Assembly: GCA_003021085.1 (NCBI GenBank)
Contig: PXRE01000014.1
Location: 1 to 64,000, forward strand
Length of the DNA stretch: 64,000 nucleotides
Direction: 5' to 3'
From: Halobacteriales archaeon QS_1_68_20
Lineage (GTDB): Archaea; Halobacteriota; Halobacteria; Halobacteriales; PXRE01
Shown here in pieces: positions 51,324 to 60,932 of the stretch (position 1 is its first letter; each line of letters starts with the position of its first letter). The notes below the pieces were generated by a model. That model made no database searches. It saw only the letters and a program-made list of their open reading frames with translations, and was not told where the DNA came from. The translations under genes were made by a program, and so were the position numbers.

Positions 51324-51398
51324 GCCGGTCTTACCCTGTCCGTGCCGGGCTTACCAGGTCCGTAACTGTTAGGCGCCCCGCCTCGCAACGGACGTGCG

Positions 51399-52460
51399 AT
51401 GGATCGACTCCTGGCCCGGTACCCGTTCCTCTCGGCGGCCCGCGAGGCGGTCGGCGAGGAGGGCGGCGACATGGTGGCGCTGGTCGCCGACGGCGGCCCG
51501 CCGGTCGAACGGGCCGTCGAACGCGTCGAGACCTGTCTCCGGGAGGGGACCGTCGGCGATCCCCACCGGGACCCCCGGACGGAACTGCTCTCGTACCCGG
51601 TCGCGCGCGCCCTCGTCTCGCTGGTCGACGAACCCGTGCTGGTGCGCCGGTACGCCGACGCCGAGGCGCGCACGGCCCACCGGCGGTTCACGGCCGACCT
51701 CGACGACGACCGGGAGTTACAAAGCGCACGGGGACAGCGAATCTCCCTGCGGCGCCTCCTCGCGGAGTTCGACCTCTCGGGGAAGGTCGAGGACGCCCCG
51801 GAGGGCTACCGGATCACCGTCGGCCGGTACCTGTCGCTGTCCGGCGAGGACTGGCGGCTGGTCGCCCGCCCGCTGGCCGACGGGTGGGTCCCGGTGTCCC
51901 GGGAGGAACTGATGGCGTTGCTCCGGGAGGCCGTCCGCGAGCGGGTCGCCGAGGGACTTCCCCAGGCGGTCCCCGAGGAGATCGCCGACGGCCTCGCCGA
52001 CGAAGTGGCAGGCGTCGAGTCGCTACTGGCCGACCGGTCGCCGCCACGGGAGTTCGACGCCGTGGCGCCGGAACTGTTCCCCCCCTGTGTCACCAGTTTG
52101 CTGGCGCGAGTTAGCGAGGGGGAAGACCTGGAACACCACTCGCGGTTCGCGCTGGTCTCTTTCCTGGTGAGCATGGGCCTGGACGCCGAGGAGGTGGAGG
52201 CGATCTTCGAGCGCGGCGGGACCGGCGCGGAGACGGCCGCCTACCAGGCCGAGCGACTCGGCGACGATGGCCGGGCCGCCTACGCGCCGCCGTCCTGCGA
52301 GGCGATGGAGGCGCTGGGCGACTGCGTGAACCCCGACGACCGCTGTGAGACCATCGACCACCCGCTGTCGTACTACGAGGCGGCGCTGGACGACGCCGGG
52401 ACGGTCCCGGACTGGCGCGAAACCGGGGGCTCGATCCTGGACCGACTGTCGGGGGACTGA
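51399..52460 (+). CDS. priL: DNA primase large subunit PriL
   Basis: 353 residues. Starts MDRLLARYPFLSAAREAVGE. Large helical N-terminal domain, then the C-terminal Fe-S domain with the four conserved cysteines: FPPCVTSLL, PPSCEAMEAL, LGDCVNPDDRC. HHSRFALVSFLVSMGLDAEE is the PriL signature between them. With the PriS subunit it makes RNA primers; PriS is not in this window. The 52462 membrane gene overlaps its end on the other strand. Confidence 0.95.
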   Translation: MDRLLARYPFLSAAREAVGEEGGDMVALVADGGPPVERAVERVETCLREGTVGDPHRDPRTELLSYPVARALVSLVDEPVLVRRYADAEARTAHRRFTADLDDDRELQSARGQRISLRRLLAEFDLSGKVEDAPEGYRITVGRYLSLSGEDWRLVARPLADGWVPVSREELMALLREAVRERVAEGLPQAVPEEIADGLADEVAGVESLLADRSPPREFDAVAPELFPPCVTSLLARVSEGEDLEHHSRFALVSFLVSMGLDAEEVEAIFERGGTGAETAAYQAERLGDDGRAAYAPPSCEAMEALGDCVNPDDRCETIDHPLSYYEAALDDAGTVPDWRETGGSILDRLSGD

Positions 52461-52461
52461 C

Positions 52462-52674
52462 TCACTCCTCGTCGTCGCCGTCGCTGGTGACGAATCCCAG
52501 GATCGCCATGCCGACGACGAACGCGACGATCACGCCCACGAGCGCGAACGCGCCCGTCTGCGAGAGGCCGTCCGCGCCGAACGCGGCGCCGACGGCACCG
52601 ACGGCCAGGATGAACAGGACCGTGGCCACGATGGGCACGCCCCACTCGGTCAGCAGTTCCCGCGTTACGTTCAT
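52462..52674 (-). CDS. Two-helix membrane protein (DUF7472-like)
   Basis: 70 residues. Helices VPIVATVLFILAVGAVGAAF and FALVGVIVAFVVGMAILGFV with an acidic end. Conserved as a small haloarchaeal family of unknown role. It begins immediately downstream of priL on the opposite strand. Confidence 0.7.
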   Translation of the reverse strand: MNVTRELLTEWGVPIVATVLFILAVGAVGAAFGADGLSQTGAFALVGVIVAFVVGMAILGFVTSDGDDEE

Positions 52675-52870
52675 GCCTGGCCGTTCCCCGGGGCCGGGCA
52701 AAAGGGCTTCGAAGGACCCACCCCCGCGGCGACAACTCCATCCGCTCTGCGCGACGGGGCCGGGACACCCACCGGGCGAAGCGAAAACGTGCGGTAGGAT
52801 CGCCCTACTTCGTGTCCTCTCGAAGGCGACTGAAAGCCTCTTTGTCCTCGGGTACGTACCCGGTCTCCCG

Positions 52871-53536
52871 ATGACCCTCCGAACGAGTGACGAGTCGTCC
52901 GTCGCGCTCGACGAGCGGACGCGCCGGGCCAGGACCGAACCCATGTCGGTGACGGCCATGGGCGGCGGGACCCACCGCGTCGTCACCGACAGCGGGGACT
53001 ACGTGGTCGACCTGACCGGTGGACGGTGTACCTGCCCGGACCACCGCTACCGCGGCGGGTGGTGCAAGCACCTCCGGCGGGTCGCCGCCGAGGTGAACGC
53101 GGGAACCGTCCCGCCGCCGGGCAAGTCGCCCGTCGAGTGCTCGGTCTGCGGCCGGGAGTTCCTCGCGGACGAACCGGTCGACGACCGCCCTCGCTGTAAG
53201 CGCTGTGACTTCGACGTCGGCCAGTTCGTCGTCGACGACAACACCGGCGACCTGCTGGTCGTGGCCGGCGCTCCCGGGGGCCGCGCCGACGAGACGACTG
53301 TCCCCGACCGTAACGTCACTGTCGCCGACTACCCCGGCAACGAGCGCTACCCCGACGACGACCCCGTCGTCCGCGTGATGTACCCCCTGCCGCCCGGCCT
53401 CGAATCCGGCGAGGTTCGCCCGCACCACCTCCGGCAGTACCGCTTCCCCGCCTCGCGCCTCCGGCCCGCCGGCGACGCGGACGACGAGCGCGCAGACGAC
53501 GCCGACGAACGGACCCGGATGCGGCAGTTCGCCTGA
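52871..53536 (+). CDS. SWIM zinc-finger protein
   Basis: 221 residues from ATG 52871. SWIM motif CTCPDHRYRGGWCKHLRRV (CxCxnCxH), preceded by VTDSGDYVVDLTGG. A second zinc pair set follows: VECSVCGREF and RPRCKRCDFD. The C-terminal part ends in Arg/Asp-rich text. SWIM domains bind DNA or proteins; the partner is unknown. hjc follows convergently 10 bases away. Confidence 0.9.
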   Translation: MTLRTSDESSVALDERTRRARTEPMSVTAMGGGTHRVVTDSGDYVVDLTGGRCTCPDHRYRGGWCKHLRRVAAEVNAGTVPPPGKSPVECSVCGREFLADEPVDDRPRCKRCDFDVGQFVVDDNTGDLLVVAGAPGGRADETTVPDRNVTVADYPGNERYPDDDPVVRVMYPLPPGLESGEVRPHHLRQYRFPASRLRPAGDADDERADDADERTRMRQFA

Positions 53537-53545
53537 TCCCGCGTC

Positions 53546-54127
53546 CTACTCCAGCATCTCGGCGGCTTCTTCGACCGACAGCGTGCCCTGTTTCACGCCT
53601 GTCAGGACCGTCAGGACCTCCTCGTCCGGGCCGTCGTCCGCCAGGTCCTCGCTCTCGCCGTCACTGGCGTCATCGCCCCCGTCCCCGCCTGCCGAGTCGT
53701 CGTCTCCGACCTCGTCCAGGGTGACCCTCTCGGAGTGGCCGACGGTCTCCTCGAAGTCGATGCCCTCCGCGAGTGCGGTCTCCTTCTTGACGCGGTAGTT
53801 GCCGCCGTCGGTCTCGTGGAGGTCCGCGGGGTGGAAGAAGTACCAGTCCTCGCGGTCGAAGCGGACGCCGATGCGGGGTTTCGCGCCGAAGTTGCGGGCG
53901 AAGTACACCAGCGCCTCGACCTCCTCGCCGTCGAGGTAGATGGGGTCGCCGGCACTGGACTTGGCCTCGATTGCATAGAAGTCCTCGCCGTCGCCCGCTA
54001 GCACGTCCGGGAGTTCCCGCTCGGTCGCGCTGCCGCTGGCGGGCGCCCGCATCACCGCGAACCCGGCCCCGTCGAGTTCGTTGACGAGTTCCCGCTCGCG
54101 TCGGTCGCCCTTCCGGTTCGAACTCAT
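53546..54127 (-). CDS. hjc: Holliday junction resolvase Hjc
   Basis: 193 residues. [40 protein letters not shown] and [20 protein letters not shown] carry the catalytic Glu, Asp and Glu-x-Lys of the archaeal Hjc nuclease. [20 protein letters not shown] follows. The last 50 residues are highly acidic and end with [20 protein letters not shown], a common haloarchaeal extension. It cuts four-way junctions in recombination. Confidence 0.94.
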   Translation of the reverse strand: MSSNRKGDRRERELVNELDGAGFAVMRAPASGSATERELPDVLAGDGEDFYAIEAKSSAGDPIYLDGEEVEALVYFARNFGAKPRIGVRFDREDWYFFHPADLHETDGGNYRVKKETALAEGIDFEETVGHSERVTLDEVGDDDSAGGDGGDDASDGESEDLADDGPDEEVLTVLTGVKQGTLSVEEAAEMLE

Positions 54128-54594
54128 CCGTCGGTCGGTTGGGGGCCAGCGGCTTAAACCGGCCGATGGCGTGGCGGAAGTGGTCGGATCACGATGGACT
54201 CGGGTTCGTTCGATGATGGCTCGCGTCCGATGATGGCTCGATTTGGTTCACGGCGCGCGCGAGCAACGCGCGCGAGGGACGAGGGAGCGTCCGGGTGAGC
54301 GTGCCGAGCGCCGCGAGGCCGCGAACCCAGGCCGACTGAGGAGGCTGGGGAGGCGTGAGGCTGACCCCTAGGCCTTGCATGCCGCTAGTCTTGCTGGTTC
54401 GACCAGGAACGACGCTAGCGACGACAAGACCTAGGGATGGCCACGCCCTCCCCAGCCGACTGCGTTGCTCGGGGCGCTCACGTCCGTTCGCGCCACCTGC
54501 GCGACTCGTCCACCGTCGGAGCAAGCTCCGACGAGCCCCCGTTCGTTTCACTCACGGGGACCTCGCGCGCGCCGACCGCTCGTCGTCCAACCAC
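54128..54594. repeat. Structured GC-rich repeat with long inverted arms
   Basis: 467 gene-free bases. CGTGCCGAGCGCCGCGAGGC at 54299 matches 17927. An imperfect inverted repeat, GAGGCTGGGGAGGCGTG at 54341 and CACGCCCTCCCCAGCC at 54442, encloses 80 bases with a central CTGGTTCGACCAG hairpin (54394-54406) and CGCTAG/CTAGCG arms. It could be a folded RNA or a mobile repeat element. CGATGATGGCTCG is repeated at 54211 and 54229. A module shared with 17969 lies near 54550, inverted. Confidence 0.6.
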
Positions 54595-57026
54595 CTACTC
54601 CTCGTCGAACAGTTGCGCGAGCAATCGCTTCTGGGCGATCCGGAGGTGGCGGTTCACGGTGGGCTGGGAGACGTCGAGCATCTCGGCCACCTCCTCGCCG
54701 GTGCTCTCGCGGGGCCACTCGAAGAAACCCGCGAAGTACGCCGTCCGCAGGACCTCCCGCTGGCGCTCGGTCAACGCCTCGAACAGCGACGCCATCACGT
54801 CCTGGCTGGCGTGGGCCGCCCGCTGGACGTCCCGCCGGCCGACGAGTTCGACCGTGGGGTACCGTTCGCGGAGCATCTCCACGAACTCCCTGACGTCGGT
54901 CGTCGGCGGCACGTCGACGACTGCTTCCAGCGTCTCGGGAGTCGCGCGCATCGACCGGAGCTTCCCACCGTGGCTGACCAGGCGGGCCGCGAGCACGTTC
55001 CCGGTCACCGTGGCCTCGAACAGCGCCCGGTCGTCCGCCTCGTGGACCAGTCGGGAGTCAGCCACCGACACGAGGCCGTCCAGCACGGACTCGACGGCGT
55101 CCGGTGACGTCCCCGTGGTGGGGGAAAACAGCCGCGTCTCGTCGGCCGAGTAACTCGCGAGGCCCTCGTACTCCACCTCGACGCCGGCCTCCTCGGCGAC
55201 CCGGGCGAGGAACTCGTCAGCGCCCGCCAGTTCAAGGGTGAGTTCGAGCAGGGTCCCGCCGTGCAGGGCGGCGCGGGTCTGGACGGCGTTGATGGAGTCG
55301 GCGATGCTCTCGCCCAGTTCCTCGAAGACCTCGCGTTCCAGGGACCCGAACGCGTCGTGGTCCTCGGCGTACACGGCCAGCACGCCGTAGGAGTACTCGT
55401 CGAACGCCAGCGGGACGGCCACGACGGAGTGGAACTCCTGTGCGAGCGCGCGCTTGCGCCAGGGTTCGTCTTTCAACCCCTCGACGACGTTCCCGACGAC
55501 CGTCGCGGACTCCGTCCGGGCGGCGGTGACGGCCGGTTCCGCGGACTCGCCGGCCAGCGAGACGGCGTCGAGGTATGCCTGGTTGCCGCCGGCCCAGGCC
55601 CGTGGGACCAGTTCGGCCCCGGCGGCGTCGAACGACCCGATCCACGCGAAGGCGACGTCCTCGGCCTCCGTCAGGCGCTCGCAGACGGTGGATTCGATCT
55701 CCTCGCGACTGCTGGCGCGGACCAGCGACTGGTCGATCCCCCTGATGATGTCGGTGATCTGGATCTGGCGCCTGAGCCGCCGGTTGCGGGCCGCGAGTTC
55801 GGCGTCGCCGACCGTCACGGAACGGGGGCCACCCAGGGGCTCGAATCCCGCGGTCCGTGCGGTCACCTCCAGTTCGTTCGCCCCGCCGTTCTCGTCGGCC
55901 AGACCGCCGCCGACCAGCAGGCCGCCGTCGTCCGACGACAGGACGGTGTACCCCCTGGCGTAGGTCCCGGGGACGTGCCGTTCCCAGGACGGCCGCCCGT
56001 CGGGACCGACCCGCAGGACCAGCGCCTCCCGGCGGTCCTCGTCCGCGAGTTCGTGCGTGCCGACGAGGACGTACCCGTCCCCGGCCGTCGCCAGGTCCCG
56101 GAACCAGTCCCAGCTGTCGCGGCGATACCGCCGCTCCCAGCGCAGGTCGCCCGCGTCGTCGAGGACGGCCAGCCAGCCGACGCCGTCATCCTGGCTGTGG
56201 AACCCGCGCCTGCCGAGCGCGACCACGCCCTCGCCGTCAGGTGCGAGCGCCTCCACCCTGTCGCCACCGGCGCCGTCGAACCGGTGGTGCCAGACCGTCT
56301 CGCCCCCGGCCAGTCGAGCGACCCACGCGTCTTCGCTGCGCCCGGAGTCTCCGCCCGACGCCTCGGAGCCACCGACGACGACGTCACCGTCCAGCGAGAC
56401 GAGACCGTTCGCCCACCCCCGACCGTCGGCGACGGCGGGGCGCCACTGCCAGCTGACGCGGCCCCCGGCGTCGACGGTGGCCCCCACGAGCGTTCGCCGT
56501 CGTCGACGACTTGCGACCCCGCGACCGCGTGGCCCGTCGCCGTCGGGACGACGGCGTCGACCCTGCCGCCAGCGGCCTCCCCCTGGTAGGTCCGACTCCA
56601 CTGGACGTCGCCGTCCGCGGTCGCCCGGACCAGCCAGGGATCCCCGGCGCGGCCACTCGGTGCCTGGACGACGTTCGTCACGCCGACCAGCAGGACCCCG
56701 TCGGACGCCGGAGCCGCGTCGAGAAACGCGCTCGATCGGGTGCCGAGCGTCCGCTGCCGGCGGACCCGGCCGTCCGAGTCGACGACGGCGACCCAGCCAC
56801 GGTAGTCCCCCCGCAGTCCGGCCAGCACGTACCCGTCCGCGACCGGGACGACCGCCCGGACGAGGCCACGGGTCTCGTCGAGATACGTCCGCGACCAGGT
56901 CGTCTCCGGCACATTCCGGGTCCGGGTCGTCCCGGAGGCGGCGGCAGCCGTGGTCGCGGCCACCCCCAGCGTGCGACCGGCGATTGCAACGAACCCGCGA
57001 CGGGTCCAGACAGGACGGTCGGGCAC
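54595..57026 (-). pseudogene. Tat-exported beta-propeller fused to Bat-type GAF/HTH regulator, frameshifted
   Basis: From ATG 57026: Tat signal RRGFVAIAGRTLGVAATTAA and propeller-like repeats (GYVLAGLRGDYRGWVAVVDS, DPWLVRATADGDVQWSRTYQ). The frame is lost near 56497: one missing base would restore DDGE-R-LVGATVDAGG. The second frame continues the propeller (SQDDGVGWLAVLDDAGDLRW), then from about 55790 becomes a bacterio-opsin-activator: LRRQIQITDIIRGIDQSLVR, GAF part YGVLAVYAEDHDAFGSLE, and C-terminal HTH_10 (TERQREVLRTAYFAGFFEW, EEVAEMLDVSQPTVNRHLRI). A secretion signal on a DNA-binding protein is not sensible; a deletion probably fused two genes. Confidence 0.75.
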
Positions 57027-57047
57027 GGCTCCCCCCGTTACCTCACG

Positions 57048-58331
57048 TCAGGTCCCGTGTTCCCAGGAGTCCATGTACTCCCGCTGGGCCTCGGTGAGGT
57101 CGTCGATCTCGACGTCCTCGGCCGCGAGTTTGATCTCGGCGATCTCGCGGTCCAGTTCGTCGGGGACCTCGTGGACGCCGGCGTCGTACGCGTCGCCGTT
57201 CTCGACGAGTTCGCGGACGCAGGCCGCCTGGACGCCGAAGCTCTGGTCCATCACCTCGACCGGGTGGCCGAACGCCATCGGTGCCGCGAGGTTGACGAGT
57301 CGGCCCTCCGCGAGGACGTTCAGGCGGCGGCCGTCGTCCATCTCGTACTCGCGGACGCCGTCGCGGACTTCCCGCTCGGAAACCGCGAGGTCCGAGAGGG
57401 CGTCCAGGTCGATCTCGATGTCGAAGTGGCCGGCGTTGGCCAGCAGGACGCCGTCCGGCAGGACCTCGAAGTCCTCCCGGGTGACGACGTCGCGGTTGCC
57501 GGTGGTCGTCAGCACCACGTCGGCCTCGGCGGCGGCCTCGTTCATCGGCATCACCTCGTACCCCTCCATGTGGGCCTCCAGCGCCCGCCGGGGATCGACC
57601 TCCGTGACGACGACGTGGGCGTTCTGGCCGCTGGCTTTCTTGGCGACGCCCTTGCCACAGTAACCGTAGCCCGCGACGACGACGGTCTTGCCCGCCCACG
57701 AGAGGTTGGTGGTCTGGGCGATGGTCGACAGCGAGGACTCGCCGGTGCCGTGGACGTTGTCGAACAGTCGCTTCATCGGGGTGTCGTTGACCGCGAACAC
57801 CGGGTACTCCAGGGCGCCGTCGTCGTCCATGGCGCGCAGGCGGTGGACGCCCGTCGTGGTCTCCTCGCACCCACCCAGGATGGTGTCGATCAACTCGGGG
57901 TAGTCCTCGTGGATGGCCGCGACCATGTCCATCCCGTCGTCGACGGTGATCGTCGGTTCGTGGGCGATTACCGACTCGATGGCGGCGTAGTACTCCTCGT
58001 CGTCGACCCCGCGTTTCGCGTAACTGGTGATCGAGTCGTGGGCGTCCAGTGCCGCACTCACGTCGTCATGTGTCGAGAGGGGGTTACAGCCCGTGATGGC
58101 GACCTCGGCGCCGCCGTCCGCGAGCAACTCGACCAGCGCCGCGGTCTTGGCCTCGACGTGCATCGCCATCCCGATTCGCTGGCCGGCCAGCGGCTGGTTC
58201 GCCTCGAAGTCCTCGCGCAACTCCGCGAGGATGGGCATGTGCTGGCGGGCCCAGTCGATCTTCCGGCGGCCGTCCTCGCGGGCGGCCGCGGGGTCGTCCA
58301 ACTGGTCGGTGATCCTCGAATACTCGGCCAT
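57048..58331 (-). CDS. ahcY: Adenosylhomocysteinase
   Basis: 427 residues. Hydrolyses S-adenosylhomocysteine to adenosine and homocysteine, using bound NAD. Motifs: [77 protein letters not shown]-binding [17 protein letters not shown], and [20 protein letters not shown]. It lies just downstream of the Tat/Bat remnant and 1.1 kb from the SAH/MTA-type deaminase at 59429, both on the same strand. Confidence 0.97.
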   Translation of the reverse strand: MAEYSRITDQLDDPAAAREDGRRKIDWARQHMPILAELREDFEANQPLAGQRIGMAMHVEAKTAALVELLADGGAEVAITGCNPLSTHDDVSAALDAHDSITSYAKRGVDDEEYYAAIESVIAHEPTITVDDGMDMVAAIHEDYPELIDTILGGCEETTTGVHRLRAMDDDGALEYPVFAVNDTPMKRLFDNVHGTGESSLSTIAQTTNLSWAGKTVVVAGYGYCGKGVAKKASGQNAHVVVTEVDPRRALEAHMEGYEVMPMNEAAAEADVVLTTTGNRDVVTREDFEVLPDGVLLANAGHFDIEIDLDALSDLAVSEREVRDGVREYEMDDGRRLNVLAEGRLVNLAAPMAFGHPVEVMDQSFGVQAACVRELVENGDAYDAGVHEVPDELDREIAEIKLAAEDVEIDDLTEAQREYMDSWEHGT

Positions 58332-58446
58332 ACCGGCTCAACGCGGAGGCCGCTGAAAACGCTACCGAAGCCGGTGACCGCCCACCGGCGGCTGTTCGGG
58401 CCGGCCGAAACCGCGGAGAAGGGGGCACAAGCTGGGAGCGGTTCGC

Positions 58447-59199
58447 TTACGATTCCTCGTCTTCCTCGTCGTCGTCACCGTCGTCCGGCGGGCCCTGACC
58501 GTTGTTGCCCTTGTCGTCCGGCGGGCCGTTGCCCGTGTCGTCCGGCGGGCCGTTGCCGTTGTTGCCCGGCGAACTCTCGTTCTCGCCGTCGTCGTCACCC
58601 GGCGGGCCTGCCCACGGCGGCTTGCCCTCGGCGCCGTCCTCGGTGGAGTTGGTCAGCCACTCCGGCGGGCCGGCGTGGTCGGGCGCGTTACCGGGGTTGT
58701 TCTCCGTCACGAACGAGGCCACCAGCGGACCGAGGCGGCTCACGTTGCTGCCGTTCTGGAGTTCGGCCACGAACGCCGAGACCTCCTGCCCGAACGCGTC
58801 GGCCGCCTCGTCGCCCTCGCTGTCGTTACTGCTGGCCGACAGCTGGACGGTGGTCGAGGCGGTCAGGTTCCCGGACTCGGCGGTGACGCTGACGTTCACC
58901 GTCTCGTTGGGCGCCGGGAGCCCGAAGGTCCCGTTCTCGTCCGTCGCGTTCTCGTCCGTACCGGTCCCCTCGTAGGTGGCGTTCTCGTCGACGACTTCGA
59001 CGATCACCGTCGCGTTCGCGACCGGGTTCGTCGTGTCGTCGACGGATTCCGTCACCGTCACCGTCGGTGCGTCTCCGTCCTGGGAGACGCTGACCGACAG
59101 CGTTCCGCCGTCCGCTGCAGCGGCGGTAGCGGGCGCGGCCACCCAGCCTACCATCAGCAGGGCCGCCAGCACCGCGAAGGTCGTCTTTTTCTGGCTCAT
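58447..59199 (-). CDS. Exported acidic protein with Gly/Pro/Asp repeats
   Basis: 250 residues from ATG 59199. Signal peptide FAVLAALLMVGWVAAPATAA. A beta-rich first half (SVSQDGDAPTVTVTESVDDT, NATVIVEVVDENATYEG, TVNVSVTAESGNLTASTTVQ) resembles Big/DUF-type surface domains. The C-terminal third is a GPPDD/GNGPP tandem low-complexity tail (GNGPPDDTGNGPPDDKGN). Not anchored by a visible helix. Function unknown; likely cell-surface or secreted. Confidence 0.8.
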   Translation of the reverse strand: MSQKKTTFAVLAALLMVGWVAAPATAAAADGGTLSVSVSQDGDAPTVTVTESVDDTTNPVANATVIVEVVDENATYEGTGTDENATDENGTFGLPAPNETVNVSVTAESGNLTASTTVQLSASSNDSEGDEAADAFGQEVSAFVAELQNGSNVSRLGPLVASFVTENNPGNAPDHAGPPEWLTNSTEDGAEGKPPWAGPPGDDDGENESSPGNNGNGPPDDTGNGPPDDKGNNGQGPPDDGDDDEEDEES

Positions 59200-59281
59200 C
59201 ACGCCTCAGTAACAGACGCTTACTCACATAAACCCGGCCTCCCGTTCAGGTCGTTCACGACCGCCGGAAAACGGTTCATAT

Positions 59282-59304
59282 ACTGTTAGAACGTTCAAAA
59301 CAGT
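59282..59304. promoter_or_regulatory. Inverted repeat upstream of the 58447 gene
   Basis: ACTGTT at 59282 and AACAGT at 59299 flank a centre that contains AGAACGTTCA with the palindrome GAACGTTC. About 90 bases before the start of the 59199 gene, and not explained by any gene. A TATA-like TTTATGTG lies nearer the start (59228-59235). Confidence 0.4.
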
Positions 59305-59428
59305 CGTAGATAGATCGATTCGGGCACGGATCAGGTCCCAAAACCTCCCCGGCGGACCCGCACGCGGTTTGGCGACCGGGCGGGGGACTGCGGACCGTCC
59401 GCGCTCCCGTTCGCCCGCGACCGGGGGG

Positions 59429-60709
59429 TCACTCCGCGCGTTCGAGCAGGTCCTGGGCGCGTTCGGTCGCCTCGCGGCGGACGCGGTCCTCGTCGAGGGT
59501 GAGCACCTCGCGGTTGGCCATGAGGACGGTGCCGTCACAGACCGTGTGCCGGACGTCCCCGCCACGGACCGCGTACGCCAGCAGACTCACGAGGTCGTGC
59601 TGGGGCGTGAGGTGGGGTTTCTCGAAATCGACGACCGCCAGGTCGGCGGGGGCACCCTCCTCCAGGCGGCCCACGTCCATGCCGAGCACGTCGGCCGCCC
59701 GCCAGGTCGCCATCTCGACGGCGGACGCCGCGCTGACCGCCGTCGGGTCGTCGGCGCCGAGTTTGCCGATCATGGCGGCGTCGCGCAGTTCGTCGAACTG
59801 GTCGAGGTCGTTGTTCGACGCCGGACCGTCGGTCGCCACGCCGACGTCGACGCCGGCGTCCAGCATGTCCTGGACGGGGGCGATGCCGCTGTTCAGTTTC
59901 ATGTTCGAGGCGGGGCAGTGCCCGACGCCGGTGTCGGTCTCGGCCAGCAACTCGATCTCGGTCTCGTCGCAGTGGACGCCGTGGGCGACGAAGGACTCAC
60001 CGTCGAGCATTCCCAGTTCCTCGGCCCACTCCAGGGGTCGCTTCCCGCGCTCCTCGACGATGGGGTCGACCTCGTTTCTCGTCTCGTTGGCGTGGAAGTG
60101 GAGGGGGACGCCCATCTCGTCGGCGGCCTCGGCGGTCTCCTCCAACGCCCACGGTTCGACGGTCGTGAGGCTGTGGGGCATCACCGCCGTCCGGACCCGG
60201 CCGTCCGCGAAGCCGTCGTACTCGCGGGCGAACTCGATGCCCTCGCGGACCTCCTCGCGGGACTCCTCGTCGTCTTTGCCCTCGGTGATGATGCCGTAGC
60301 CGAGCAGGCCCCGCATCCCGGCGTCGTCCACGGCGCGGGCCACCTCCGGCACGAAGAAGTACATGTCCGCGAAGGTGGTGATGCCGTTCTTGATCATCTC
60401 GACCAGGCCGAGTTCGGATCCCGACCGGACGTCCTCGGCGGTCAACTCCGCTTCCACCGGCCAGATGGCTTCCCGGAGCCACGGCCCCAGCTGCATGTCG
60501 TCGGCGTTGCTCCGCAGCAACGACATCGGTACGTGGCAGTGGGGGTTGACGAGGCCGGGCATCACCAGCGACCCCTCGGCGTCGAGCGTCTGGTCGGCGT
60601 CGATTCCCTCCTCGATGGCTTCGATCCGACCGTCCTCGACGAGTACGTCCGCGCGCGCCACCGTCATGTCCGGCCGGAGGACCCGACCGCCCTGGATTGC
60701 CAGCGTCAT
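59429..60709 (-). CDS. mtaD: S-adenosylhomocysteine/5-methylthioadenosine deaminase-like amidohydrolase
   Basis: 426 residues from ATG 60709. Metal-site motifs of the TrzN/SsnA/MtaD amidohydrolases: VNPHCHVPMSLLRSNADD, HFHANETRNEVDPI, SFVAHGVHCDETEI, GHCPASNMKLNSGIAP and ATDGPASNNDLD. The MSLLRS region and W in LREAIWPVE are typical of the DadD/MtaD group that deaminates 5'-deoxyadenosine, MTA or SAH. Location 1.1 kb upstream of ahcY on the same strand supports nucleoside by-product recycling. Confidence 0.9.
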   Translation of the reverse strand: MTLAIQGGRVLRPDMTVARADVLVEDGRIEAIEEGIDADQTLDAEGSLVMPGLVNPHCHVPMSLLRSNADDMQLGPWLREAIWPVEAELTAEDVRSGSELGLVEMIKNGITTFADMYFFVPEVARAVDDAGMRGLLGYGIITEGKDDEESREEVREGIEFAREYDGFADGRVRTAVMPHSLTTVEPWALEETAEAADEMGVPLHFHANETRNEVDPIVEERGKRPLEWAEELGMLDGESFVAHGVHCDETEIELLAETDTGVGHCPASNMKLNSGIAPVQDMLDAGVDVGVATDGPASNNDLDQFDELRDAAMIGKLGADDPTAVSAASAVEMATWRAADVLGMDVGRLEEGAPADLAVVDFEKPHLTPQHDLVSLLAYAVRGGDVRHTVCDGTVLMANREVLTLDEDRVRREATERAQDLLERAE

Positions 60710-60823
60710 GATCGGGAGTTCGACACGAGGGAGCGTCAAACCACCGGGTTCGCGGTGGCCTCTCCAGCGGTCGTTCGACGGTTACCAGAATCTAAATGCG
60801 AAGGAGGACAACGAGAGATCGGG

Positions 60824-60928
60824 ATGAACGAGGAAACGCTCGAAGTCATTCGCCGGAACATCCGGGCGAACGAGGAAAAGTACGTAGCTATGGGCGCCGT
60901 CGACCGAGAGCGATCCGATCAGGAATAA
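60824..60928 (+). CDS. 34-residue ORF, possibly antitoxin-like fragment
   Basis: ATG 60824 behind AAGGAGGACAACGAG (a purine-rich run containing AGGAGG about 17 bases away). MNEETLEVIRRNIRANEEKY continues VAMGAVDRERSDQE and stops at 60928. The start is helical and charged. It converges on the Fic-type gene with only a few bases between. Too short to call a family. Confidence 0.35.
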   Translation: MNEETLEVIRRNIRANEEKYVAMGAVDRERSDQE

Positions 60929-60932
60929 CCGT

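Noticed and set aside
59369-60928. 519-codon plus-strand frame across the deaminase
   Set aside because: Antisense shadow of the amidohydrolase at 59429; only its last 35 codons (60824-60928) could be a separate small ORF.
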